Positions 12,001 to 18,000 of a stretch of 64,000 nucleotides of DNA are shown piece after piece; the first letter of the stretch is position 1, and every line of letters starts with the position of its first letter. The DNA comes from Pirellulaceae bacterium (GTDB taxonomy: Bacteria; Planctomycetota; Planctomycetia; Pirellulales; Pirellulaceae), in NCBI GenBank assembly GCA_018402565.1, contig JAGYIQ010000008.1:185431-249430 (forward strand), given 5' to 3'. The notes below the pieces were generated by a model, which did no database searches, was not told the DNA's origin, and worked only from the letters and a program-made list of their open reading frames with translations. A program made the translations under genes and the position numbers.

Positions 12001-12635
12001 AAGAGATCCGCGTCCGCATGCAGGACCGAGCCCCAGAGCAAAAAGTCCAGCTCTCGCGTGGCCAAGTTGCTGCTGTCCAGCCATGTTGAGCCCAGTTTCC
12101 AGGCTTGCGAGGTGCCATGCGACAGAATATGCAACGCATCGATCGTGCCCAATTCGTAGTCCGCCAATTGGGCCGTGACTTGGATCAAGCCGTCCAGGTG
12201 CTCGTCGATATACGCCACATCGATTTGCCGCCAGGGATCGGACTGAGACAAAATATCGTCCAGAAGTTGTTGGTAGTTGGCGAGGCCTTTATCCACCAAC
12301 ACCACCTCGCGACGGATGGCCAGCGTATCACCCGCAGGCTCAGGTGCGGGCGTTTCATAGGTTGCGATCGATCCGACTGATGCGTCTGTTGCGTCTGATG
12401 CAGCCGATCCATACTGAGAATCGTATGAGAATAAGTCGCTACTGGCTTCGGAGCCATCGTAAGTCGCGGGCAGTTCGACGTCGGGCACAAATAGGCCGAA
12501 GGGCGAGGCACTCATAAAGATGCGTCGCTCCAGCTCCTCGGCGTGGAGCCGGAAAACGTTTGTACGAGGTTTTTGACTCACCGGCTCGCGCTGGGATTTT
12601 CCCGCGAACCGTCGGAGCCAAGTCGGCCAGTGCAT
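1..12635 (-). CDS. Giant mosaic surface protein (C-terminal end beyond window)
   Basis: A single frame stays open from the ATG at 12635 to the left edge, giving at least 4,211 residues. I checked the frame at the start, near 3060 and at 3-100. The N terminus has a variant planctomycete LEPR-XLL signature (EELERRIFMSA, residues 33-43). In rough order follow two DUF4347 domains (105-245, 275-412), RTX-type glycine-rich repeats (452-485, 634-667), a DUF642-like module, a delta-60 repeat propeller (719-1112), cadherin-like repeats, LamG (1374-1569), a C-type lectin domain with EPN and WND motifs (1631-1794), LamG (1882-2066), a ConA-like region, a second DUF642-like module, a second lectin domain with degenerate EPS/WLD, a third LamG (2816-3012), a second delta-60 propeller (3034-3432), more cadherin-like repeats and a PKD-like region. 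A BspA/DUF285 repeat (DISNWDVSSVTNMSAMF) lies at the edge. GGGTGG precedes the start. A role in adhesion or cell-surface binding is inferred. Confidence 0.9.
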   Translation of the reverse strand, partial: MHWPTWLRRFAGKSQREPVSQKPRTNVFRLHAEELERRIFMSASPFGLFVPDVELPATYDGSEASSDLFSYDSQYGSAASDATDASVGSIATYETPAPEPAGDTLAIRREVVLVDKGLANYQQLLDDILSQSDPWRQIDVAYIDEHLDGLIQVTAQLADYELGTIDALHILSHGTSQAWKLGSTWLDSSNLATRELDFLLWGSVLHADADLLLYGSELASDQAGRDLLSQIADWTGADVAADSGPVGPVSLGGNQNLDHLNDPIETQVETLIASKTREVVFVQGDILDLDLLVIDVQQQADIDGRAIAVYILSGSDSGFDQVSEVLADYAGLDAIHFVSHGADGMIQLGGSWLTADNVDQHADVLANWGMALSENGDILIYGCDVAETSNGQQLLHVLSTHTGADIAASTDLTGSAILGGNWELEYAVGAIEAPIAFTVDMQAGYTSILATINGTAGNDLLAGTASDDTITGLAGDDVLLGGVNAVADGQFLNAPHPGHFVTYSSGQTMGGWSVTQGSVDLLGTFGYTTPTGGRGVDMDGSSPGTISQNLSTTVGNTYIVRFITSVNAGSTRSVEVSAAGASSNHSHSNSSTWGEHFFTFTANSTTTTLQFRSLSPSGSLGIVLGDVSVHDTTTFNGDDVLIGGGGNDIIDGGAGNDTVVFTGNLNDYTITSGSDTGGDFFTIQDNTPDRDGTDRVYRVENFQFADGTRTAANLMNLAPAFGVPGSTGFSGDGIATNDIASDNDVGNSVVVLPDGKVLVAGSAMVAGNSDFLLMRYNADGSLDTTFGGGDGIVTTNIAGGNDYANSIKVLASGKILVAGYGMVAGSNDFVLVRYNADGSLDTTFGGGDGIVTVAVGSGTSDIINEIAVQSDGKIVVVGTAVARFNADGTLDTSFGGGDGFADSMPMNGANSVAIQSDGKIVVGGHSISGWPDSTILRYNTDGTLDTTFSGDGIATNSFAAHEDWIESLVIQPDGKIVAVGTGWFGQWGTIVSRWNTDGSLDTTFGSNGVATFSPTVWHDPAHSVALQADGKVVIAGYGQPGGPSDFLVLRLNVNGTLDNSFGGGSGFVLRSTSAGDDIATDVVIQADGKIVVTGYGTNGSNNDITVVRFNADGSLDADVAPSGLLGGTVNFTEGSAAVVLDGDVTIADPELSAADNFAGATLTLSRQGSASAEDVFSGGGTLSFSGSDVIVSGTTIGTLTNTGGTLAITFNANATNALVNSAMQQIRYSNSSDNPPASAVINWTFSDGNTGAQGGGGALSTTGSVTVDITAINDPPVAVADTFTTANNTPVTFDVRVNDLDPDSDPLTVTHINGNAISLGNPVAIVGGSVALGADGTLTLTPNAGFGGRTQFTYTISDGVASSSAEVSGFVGLGIDAARSTDGGLALNMGTLLGDSYLQADNGGAIFGGRTALTVELQAVFEPLSNGSDTLIEYQLAGGTDEFRLTRVDLNNALRLMINGTEVTTTDFDFSTLEDGQPHSLAVSWNSSGGDWSVYVDGILVASGTGLQSGHTLQSGGALIIGQQQNSSGGFDTHRGWQATLQDVRIFSDVRTASEIAASYRSDLPFNEPGMIANWRFNDLSSAGVTTDSVAGNNLTLANTGEASHVAGTASLVFAVNENALNGTVVGQVYGVDAEREARIAALLAADANLLHSAETGKFYKLVQTDVTWSSANTAALATNLAGVSGQLGTIRSAAEQSLFTSFYATINDQIWLGGRDSTVEGVWRWQAGGVDGDLFWTGNGSGTTGFGLNDAYTNWTHSGEPNNAGNEDNLIVWDANGRWNDWTDAGTASYVVEWNADDVLDATNALTYSIQSQTVAGAFAIDASTGWIIVADGSLLDYETGATHTLTIRVNDGTNTYDKAFSVSLNDLAEGNDNAPTNLSSGIELNTDGGNDAYLIAQDGGAILGGLTSFTFETQFATTSGANNTPLLSYEIGTYNSNIVVVDVSTSGNLRLTIGGTTVETDYAYANLADGQIHSVAATWDNSSGAWAIYVDGETVGSGTGLRVGYTIASGGSLVFGQEQDGANMGYSSNQVFSGTLYDLRLWNEVRSEPEIALNYQNKFDAGNLPSGLVANWQMDGFNGSNQVVDLVSGNNLSIGHATNLTTELTTWTNQVGGVTANGNTLTYVDEGVANGWGPSGITSTTFSSLGYTDNYTFSFTLDNTTNFASMIGLGLNETNANWDDVDHAFYFYAPSGSSIQIYESGASIGTFAVNYTAGSEFSIYVNGTTLQYQHNGTTFLTRTITAGQNFYVDTSFYRDTGTFGNQDDYSFSNLRVFSGNTEGTGFIASTSREDLHISENSPGGTSVGFVVPSDPDISNDVVKDGLFLEAANPGSHTTYSAGQTIGDWTVRFGSVDLIGTLWPASPLGGRSIDLNGSSAGGIYQTLDTVAGRQYQVVFAMSGHWGGGDAVKDVRVSADGVSQDFSIAQPVGWSTSNMLFINRSFTFTATDGSTELDFASLDTTGSFWGPAIADVRVIEIPAAVTTILNNDPTLSYDAATGKFYRVVNSATTWTAAQTAANSATLNGQSGQLATVRSSYENDILWDIARSINADVWIGASDQTVEGTWRWQDGTADGETFWLGNSAGTQQQGFYQNWKPGEPSATVASEDYARIQVTNGQWLDSSASNTFAYIIEWDASEVLSSFTFTLTDDANGRFTINANTGEITVAGGASIDYETATSHNVTVQVTDAAGNSYNEVMSIAVDNLGGEPTQTIPIATQTINEDTTLVFNTAGGNAITVSDTNAGSNTPLQVLLTVNNGTLTLAQATGLSIPGGANGSGFMVLQGTESDINAALEGLTYTPTANYNGSDSLTVTTSLGADLQGLYTFEDGNVADQSIGTANNGTFQGGATTVVDPQRGEVLSLDGVDSFVAIDPKLGFLDQVTVAAWVKVDSGSGHVVSLGNDIILEVRADGTLQGRFRYDNASVWRATDSSATIVGEGWKFVSYVFDQNSQSQRLYVDGVLVGETAHVESIVQSSSSLLQHVIGANGNPTSGFLAGLVDDARIYTRALSADEIAALATDQTSTTGTVAIQVDAVNDGPAFGVPGSVGFGGDGIVSTDIAAGDDVGNSVAVLPDGRVLVAGSAVVAGNSDFLLMRYNVDGSLDTTFGGGDGIVTTDIAGGNDSANSIQVLASGKVLVAGHAMVAGNNDFTLVQYNADGSLDTTFGGGDGIVTVDIGSGTSDSISEIAIQSDGKIVVVGSTVARFNADGSLDTSFGGGDGIVDSMPIDNGARSVAIQSDGKILVGGFTFSHFWTDSTILRYNIDGTLDTTFSGDGIATHSFSADEDWINDIVVQSDGKIVAVGAGWGGTIVSRLNTDGSLDTGFGTGGSATFNSTVGYEEAFSVALQADGRIVVAGLGQPSGSGGPLDVIVLRVNVDGTLDNSFGGGDGFVVQSTSAGDDWAIDVVIQADGKIVAAGYGTNGSNDDIIVVRFNADGTLDADVAPSGLLGGTVNFTEGSAAVVLDGDVTIADPELSAADNFAGATLTLSRQGSASAEDVFSGGGTLSFSGSDVIISGTTIGTLTNTGGTLTIAFNANATNALVNSAMQQIRYSNSSDNPPASVQLDWTFNDGNTGDQGSGGALTAIGSTTVNITAINDPLIANPNSYTALEGNTITGNLITDDTGSGVDSDPDGNPLSIASFSIAGVPGTQSVGTPVLIAGVGTITIQANGNFTFVPETDYNGSVPTITYTLTDTLNSRVPSLYVTSDLSGTGPLGTLWSSSTMSISNGTVFNFEFFASASAHHAGIANARWVLYDPSNTSNFQYIGPQVRTGGWAGTAEGIELSETSTLFTSTFAFTGPSGDYALGLVWTADSGGAGRDITFAPLLSTAQSQLDLTVQPVNDAPVIVNNTGMTVGEGTTTTITTAMLSATDIDDTDATLEFHLTSALSGGQLELTTNAGVAITSFTNQQVTDGQVVYVNFSNSDADDSFDFEVRDGGEDGVTFPSGTFNIVVDPDSITTAPDTFTMISGAPIAIDVVSNDVDAQGDLLSVVEIIDTAGGGTVTVLTNAGDTATLASGTTVELRSDGRLNVIAASDGTETFQYRVSDGGESDTETVTLNVTTDETTAQAIGFVTTWDTTLGDGENTIELLVNSGSDNYTIFWGDGTSTTGASGNTSHTYATAGQYTISIVGDLAGFAFDNTGDIDKLTSIEQWGNVAFENFSNAFDGADNLVYNATDNPDLTGVTSLAEMFRNSSFNGDISNWDVSSVTNMSAMF
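1855..3520 (-). repeat. Internal duplication, copy A (delta-60 propeller plus cadherin-like module)
   Basis: This block aligns with 8815-10474 at an offset of 6,960 bp, which falls to 6,954 near its upper end because of a 6-bp indel. It encodes a full delta-60 propeller followed by a cadherin-like module. Most of it is diverged, but 2106-2335 is base-for-base identical to 9066-9295. Confidence 0.9.
8815..10474 (-). repeat. Internal duplication, copy B (delta-60 propeller plus cadherin-like module)
   Basis: Partner of the block at 1855-3520 within the same giant gene. Each delta-60 unit reads as a short strand followed by a DGSLDTTFGGGDGIV-type motif and an IQSDGKIVVVG-type motif. The near-exact spacing means the whole domain was copied as a unit, in frame. 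Confidence 0.9.
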
Positions 12636-12882
12636 GTGTCCACCCAAAAAAAATATGTCCGGCTGTCAAATCACGGTGTGTGGTTGCTTGGCATTATTGT
12701 TCAGCACTTTAACGATTAAAGATTAGCTAGCCCCTGCAGTTTTCTCAGTCCTTTAAAAGGTCGTAGCCGGTAGAAACGGTCTGTCTTACGGAAGCGATTG
12801 TAGCGCGATAGGCGACCCTGCCGGGGCATGTTAATATGTAGGGGTTGGGGTGGTCGGTTGATTTTGTCGGGCGTCAGCCTCA
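12636..12882. other. Divergent intergenic region
   Basis: This 247-bp gap lies between the giant surface-protein gene (minus) and the PAP2 gene (plus) and must hold promoters for both. It includes an A/T-rich patch near 12700-12730. I could not assign convincing -35/-10 pairs on either strand. Confidence 0.4.
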
Positions 12883-13584
12883 ATGGTCCTGGTCCTGGAG
12901 AGGGGACGTAAGTTGAACGATAATCGAGCGGCGGAAGTGCCTTGGTGGGACGTCGCCTTTGTGCTAGCGGGGCTCGGGATAGCGGCTGTCGGGGTCGCCC
13001 CCTACGACCAAGAAGTTTCGGCGTTTTTTGGCCAACGGCGGTGGCCTTCGGACTTGAAACGACTGATCGACCTGAGTGAGGTCATGGCACATGGTCTGGC
13101 GGTGGCCGTGATCCTGCTGCTGATTCATCGTGTGGCTCTCGCCGTCCGTCCCCAGTTTTGGTGGTTGGTGGCCTGTCCCTTGGCTGGAGGCTTGGGGGCC
13201 AACCTGGGCAAATTGCTCGTGTCGCGTATCCGCCCCTACCGCTATTGGGAGTTGCAGGCGACCGCGGACTCGGCGTTGTCCAGTTTTGTAGGCTGGTTAC
13301 CCGTCTTGGAGAGCAATTACCTCCGTGAGAGTTGGCGGCAGTCATTTCCGTCCGGGCACACCGCGACCGCGTTTGCCTTCGCCGTCGGGTTGAGTTGGGT
13401 CTTTCCCCGTGGTCGCTTCCTGTTCTACACGCTGGCCACGTTGGCGGGGATCCAGCGGTTGGTCAGCAATTCGCATTGGCCCAGCGATGTGCTGGCCGGC
13501 GCGGCGGTCGGCCTATTGTGCGGATGTTTGGTCAAGCAGGTTGCAGTCCGACAGATTGCAGTCAAGCAAGTTGCAGTCCGATAA
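12883..13584 (+). CDS. PAP2-family membrane phosphatase
   Basis: A 233-residue membrane protein with the three-part PAP2 (acid phosphatase/lipid phosphatase) signature: K110...R117-P118 in KLLVSRIRPYR, PSGHT at 156-160, and R192...H198 followed by SD in the third motif. Several hydrophobic segments (about 23-40, 70-90, 95-112, 160-215) place the active site at the membrane face. Likely substrates are lipid phosphates such as undecaprenyl pyrophosphate or phosphatidate, which the sequence cannot distinguish. The ATG at 12883 has little ribosome-binding sequence. An in-frame TTG at 12913, six bases after GGAGAGGGGA, is a credible alternative start. The C-terminal tail (KQVAVRQIAVKQVAVR) is encoded by 15-bp tandem repeats and is probably not functional. 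Confidence 0.85.
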   Translation: MVLVLERGRKLNDNRAAEVPWWDVAFVLAGLGIAAVGVAPYDQEVSAFFGQRRWPSDLKRLIDLSEVMAHGLAVAVILLLIHRVALAVRPQFWWLVACPLAGGLGANLGKLLVSRIRPYRYWELQATADSALSSFVGWLPVLESNYLRESWRQSFPSGHTATAFAFAVGLSWVFPRGRFLFYTLATLAGIQRLVSNSHWPSDVLAGAAVGLLCGCLVKQVAVRQIAVKQVAVR

Positions 13585-13604
13585 GTTGCAGTCCGGCAAG
13601 TTGG
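13537..13604 (+). repeat. 15-bp tandem repeat across the PAP2 stop codon
   Basis: Four 15-bp units (13537, 13552, 13567, 13582) with core TTGCAGTCC are followed by a partial fifth. Units begin CAG, CAG, CAA and TAA, so the gene's stop codon is the first triplet of unit four. Confidence 0.9.
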
Positions 13605-13760
13605 GTAAGATGTCTCAAATGCTCAAAATAGCCCGTGCTAGCATGAATTAGATTTTTCTTTTGTAGCGATTTGCCGATATCTGAGGAGGGGGGCTGCGCC
13701 GACTGGCAGGCAGCTCGGTGGGGGGCTCCTTCACTTCAAGATCCATACGGCAGAGAATCC

Positions 13761-14936
13761 ATGCTTCGACGCGTACTTAAGATGAGTTTATCTGGCCTGG
13801 TGGTGGGCTGGGCTGTGGTGGGCGGTGTCGGGTTTTCCGGCGAGGGGCTGTGGGCGCAGGATTCGGAGCGCTTGAATTGGCCCAGCCGAGTCATGGACAC
13901 GAGTCGAGTGGGCGAAGTGTCGCCGATTGCGACGGGCGTGGCGATTCGTCCTGGGTCGACTGAAGTCGCTGTTGTGGGTGACGATCACATTGTCCGGATG
14001 GTCGATTCTACTGACGGGCGTTTGCTGCGGACGTTGCCGGGACATCAAGACTGGATCCGCACGATGGCCTTCGCGCCGGACGGCTTGACCTTGCTGACGG
14101 CGGGTTCGGATCGTCGCATCTTGCGGTGGGATTTAGCGGCGCAGCGTTGGAGTTTATTTGCCTCTGAGGAGGCTTCGATTGAGGGGATCGCGTTTGCTCC
14201 GGACGGAAGTTTGGTGGCTGCGGTGGGTTTTGAGTCGTCGTTGCGTTTGTACGATGCTCGGACCGGTCAAACGCGAGTCGAGCTGCCCTGTGCTTGCGCG
14301 GATTTGCGAGCGGTCGCATTTTCTGGCGATGGTCGATACCTGGCGGCCGGTGGCCGTTCTGGCCAGTTGTTGTTGTGGGAACGGCGAGCGGACGAGTGGC
14401 GTTCGATTGCTGTCGGCATGACTCATCAGCAGCGGATTCAAGCGTTGGAATTTTTGCCTGGGGGGCAATTGATCAGCGTGGGCGAGGACCGGCAGGTTTG
14501 TGTGACCGAGATTGGGCAAGCGACACGTTCCGCGGTGATTGCCACCCTGCCGGGCAAGTTGTATTCGCTAGCGGTGCTATCGCCAACGGTGATTGCGGTT
14601 GGTGGCAGTCACAATCGAATCACCGTAATTGACATCGAGCGGAAAGCGAAAATCGGCTACTTAGAGGGGCACCGAGGCACGATCAGCGGCTTGGCCTTCA
14701 GGGATGGGCGGCTGATATCGGGCAGTTACGACGGAGAGGCGCGAGTCTGGCAGGCCGACGCCGCTTTGACGGTGGCCATGGGGGGCGTGTCGGGCCGAGG
14801 TGCTGCCTCGGTCGGGGCCTCCTTTGATTTGCCGGCGCTGCAGCGAGATGCGACGAGCGAGATGCGGGTGATTGAGCGAGTGGCACAGGAAGCGTCCTCC
14901 AATCCCCCGTTGTTGCCCATCCGCACGCTCCGCTGA
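13761..14936 (+). CDS. Secreted WD40 repeat protein
   Basis: A 391-residue protein beginning with a typical signal peptide (basic MLRRVLKM, then a hydrophobic stretch, with a likely cleavage site after LWA near residue 34). The rest is a WD40-type beta-propeller: repeated units of a GHxDWI-type turn, an AFAPDG-type strand and an xxDRxIxRWD-type strand. Seven units are plausible. The in-frame TTG at 13671 would add 30 residues ahead of the signal peptide, so the ATG at 13761 is preferred. WD40 propellers are usually protein-binding scaffolds. It precedes, by about 145 bp, a large secreted protein gene on the same strand. No enzymatic motif was seen. Confidence 0.85.
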   Translation: MLRRVLKMSLSGLVVGWAVVGGVGFSGEGLWAQDSERLNWPSRVMDTSRVGEVSPIATGVAIRPGSTEVAVVGDDHIVRMVDSTDGRLLRTLPGHQDWIRTMAFAPDGLTLLTAGSDRRILRWDLAAQRWSLFASEEASIEGIAFAPDGSLVAAVGFESSLRLYDARTGQTRVELPCACADLRAVAFSGDGRYLAAGGRSGQLLLWERRADEWRSIAVGMTHQQRIQALEFLPGGQLISVGEDRQVCVTEIGQATRSAVIATLPGKLYSLAVLSPTVIAVGGSHNRITVIDIERKAKIGYLEGHRGTISGLAFRDGRLISGSYDGEARVWQADAALTVAMGGVSGRGAASVGASFDLPALQRDATSEMRVIERVAQEASSNPPLLPIRTLR

Positions 14937-15081
14937 CTCGTCTCTGGAGCGAGTTAAGTTTTTGGGGGATGGGTCCCCCGCCCGATTGGCTGGCGTGTGC
15001 CCGAGCCAACTGCCTGACCCTAACATTGTCCGCTTCCGCCCGTCTTGCTGGCGGTTCATGCTTCGCCGAAGGAACTTGGGA

Positions 15082-18000
15082 ATGTCAATGCTTCGTCGCT
15101 TTTCGAAATTGGTGCTTGGTTCTGGGGATCGCTCGACGCCGGCGACAGAAACGGCCGCACGGGCATCGTCCTACCGTCAGTGTCGGGTGGAGCGATTGGA
15201 GGATCGGCGCGTCTTGTCTGCCAATCCGGTGATCGCGGGCGTGACATTCTTCGAGACGGACGGCGGTGTGGATACGCAGCCGGACTATTTTGAAGTCACC
15301 TTTCAAGGTGGATCCGAGACGACTCGTTTGACGAGTTTCACGATCAATGGGGACCAAGACGGCAGCGGCGGCCGTAGTTTAGGGGATATCATCTTCCATT
15401 CGGCTCCCACGATTGCCGGCGCGGGTGACTACCACGCCTTTCAGTTCGACGTGACCAACAGTCGGGGGATCGCGGCGGAGGACATCGTCAGCTGGCGAGT
15501 GTCGAACGACGGCCTGCAGTTGGATGTTGTCATCAACAACTTTCAAGCGGGTGATCGCTTGGCGTTCACCATCGATACCGACGAGATGGAACGCTTGCGG
15601 CCGGACATGATTGTCTCCGGAACAGAGATGGAGACGTCTTTGTTCACTGCTAACTTCGTTGATGCGCATTACACCTTCGAGCGGATGACTGGGATCAGTC
15701 CGGACGGCAAGACCTCGGGAATGTTCTGGGACGACTATGATCCGATGTTTGTCTTTGCGGGGGAATTGGCAGGGACGGCCTTGGACTTACCTGCGGATGG
15801 TTCCACCGGGCATGCCAATCGTACCGCTGGGGCATGGGACGGCTACCATTTGGTCGAGAAGCCCGTTTCGATTTCAGGCCGAGTGTTTCACGATGAAAAC
15901 ATCAATTGTGAACAAGATGGTACGGAGATGGGCATTGCCGGCGTGACGTTGACGTTGGAGCGACTGAACACGCAGACCGGCGCTTACGAGCACGTGGCGA
16001 CGACAAAGACTGACGCCAGCGGTGACTACGAGTTCGGGGTGAACTTGAATCTCAAGCCGGGCACTTTCCGAGTGGTGCAAACCCAACCGGATGGCTTTCT
16101 GAGCGTGAGTGCGAAGCCTGGAACGGTCGGCGGGGCAGTCAGCGGACAGGCTGAGATGCTGCCCGACAGTCATCCGAACGTGCTGGCCAACATTGTCATC
16201 CCCAAGGGGGACATGCATGCGGTCAACTACGACTTCTGTGAAGTTTTGCCGGTCCAGTTGTCTGGTTATGTGTACCACGATCGCAATGACAATGGTTTGC
16301 GCGAGACGGGCGAGGAGGGGATCGTCGACGTTCAGATTTTGGTTCGTCGGACGGGAGGCCTGCAGGTCAACGACGCCTTCGCGCAGTGGAAAGACATGGT
16401 GGTCACGACGGACCAGAACGGGTTCTATTCGGTAAGTGGCTTGCCACCGGGGGTTTATGAGATCATCGAGGTCAATCAGTACCCGGGCATGAACAATCCG
16501 CTGGCTGACTTCTTGGACGGTAAAGACACGATCGGGACCGTGGGCGGATTGCCGCAAGGTGTGGCTGGGAACGATCATTTGACTCAGGTGCTGTTGCATG
16601 CGGGTCAGAGCAGCATCAATAACAACTTTGGTGAATTGCGACCGGTGTCGATCCAGGGTTATGTGTCGCAGGCGGATCGGGACGGGAACTGCACCAAGCC
16701 GGGCGATGCAAACTACGTGGGCATTCCAGGCGTGACGATTGAGCTGAGTAATTCGTTGGGCGTGTTGGTGGCGACGACCCAGACCAAGTCCGACGGCACC
16801 TTCGAGTTTACGGGCTTGCATCCAGGGATGTACTCGATTCGGCAAATCCAGCCGGCAGGGTTCTTGGATGGAGCGGAGCGTGTGGGCATGGTTGATGGTG
16901 TGATGCAAGGTGTCGCATCGTCCAACGACGTCATCTCGCAGATCAACCTGATGTCGGGCCAAGCGGGCATGCAGTACGGGTTCTGCGAGCATCTACCCGC
17001 CAGTGTGGCGGGTCGTGTGTTTCATGATCGCAACAACAATGGCGCAATCGATTCCGGTGAGGAAGGGATTGCGGGTGTCACGATTCGGCTGTTGCATGCC
17101 GACGGCAGTCCGGTGATGATCGAGGCGGGTGGAACGCAGACCGTGTTGACGGCGATCACTGACGCTGAGGGCCGCTACGTGTTCACCAATCTGCAGGGCG
17201 GGGAGTATCAGATCCAGCAGATCCAGCCGAACGGTTGGGTGGATGGTCAGGAGTCGCTTGGATCGTTGGGTGGGCAGGTGCAAAACGATTTGTTCACCAA
17301 GATCATCGTGCGAGCGGGCGACACGGGTGTGAACTACGATTTCGGTGAATTCAAGTTGAGCTCCATCTCAGGTTACGTGCATGTGGATTCGGATGGCAAT
17401 TGCACCCCCGATTCCGCTGGTGATCTGCCGATCGCGGGCGTCACGATGGAGTTGGTCGATCACAATGGCAACGTGATCCAGACCGCGAAAACGAACCAGG
17501 ACGGCTTTTATCAGTTCCAAGCCTTGCTGCCTGGTACTTACACGGTGCGACAAATTCAGCCGGAGGGGTACTTCACTGGCGGCGAAAAGGTGGGCCACTT
17601 GATGGGCCATCCCGACGTGCAACCGGGCGCGGCCAGCACCAATCAGATTTCGAACATTGTCTTGAAGTCCAACTTCAATGTGGTGCAGTACAACTTCTGC
17701 GAGAAGGCGGGGGCGGCGATTTCTGGCAAGGTGTTCCAGGATGGTCCAGCCTTCCAGACACCCGATGGATTGGCTCCGGCCAACTATCGATCGCAGCGCG
17801 ATGGCCAGTTCACGCCGGATGACACGCCGATCGGCAATGTCCGCATGCTGTTGTACTGGTACATCGACCCGCAGGCACAAGCGATCGCGCCGCGTCCGGT
17901 GATGCTGAGCGAGGTGCTGGGGCAGCATTACGGACACATCCAAGGCGGTCCGGATTCACCCGTGTATGTGATGACCGATGCGCAGGGCAATTACACCTTC

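Noticed and set aside
1..12635. Possibility that the left region is a set of small genes or a decayed pseudogene
   Set aside because: One minus-strand frame, phased at every point checked, gives recognisable domains from end to end. No in-frame stop was found in the parts translated.
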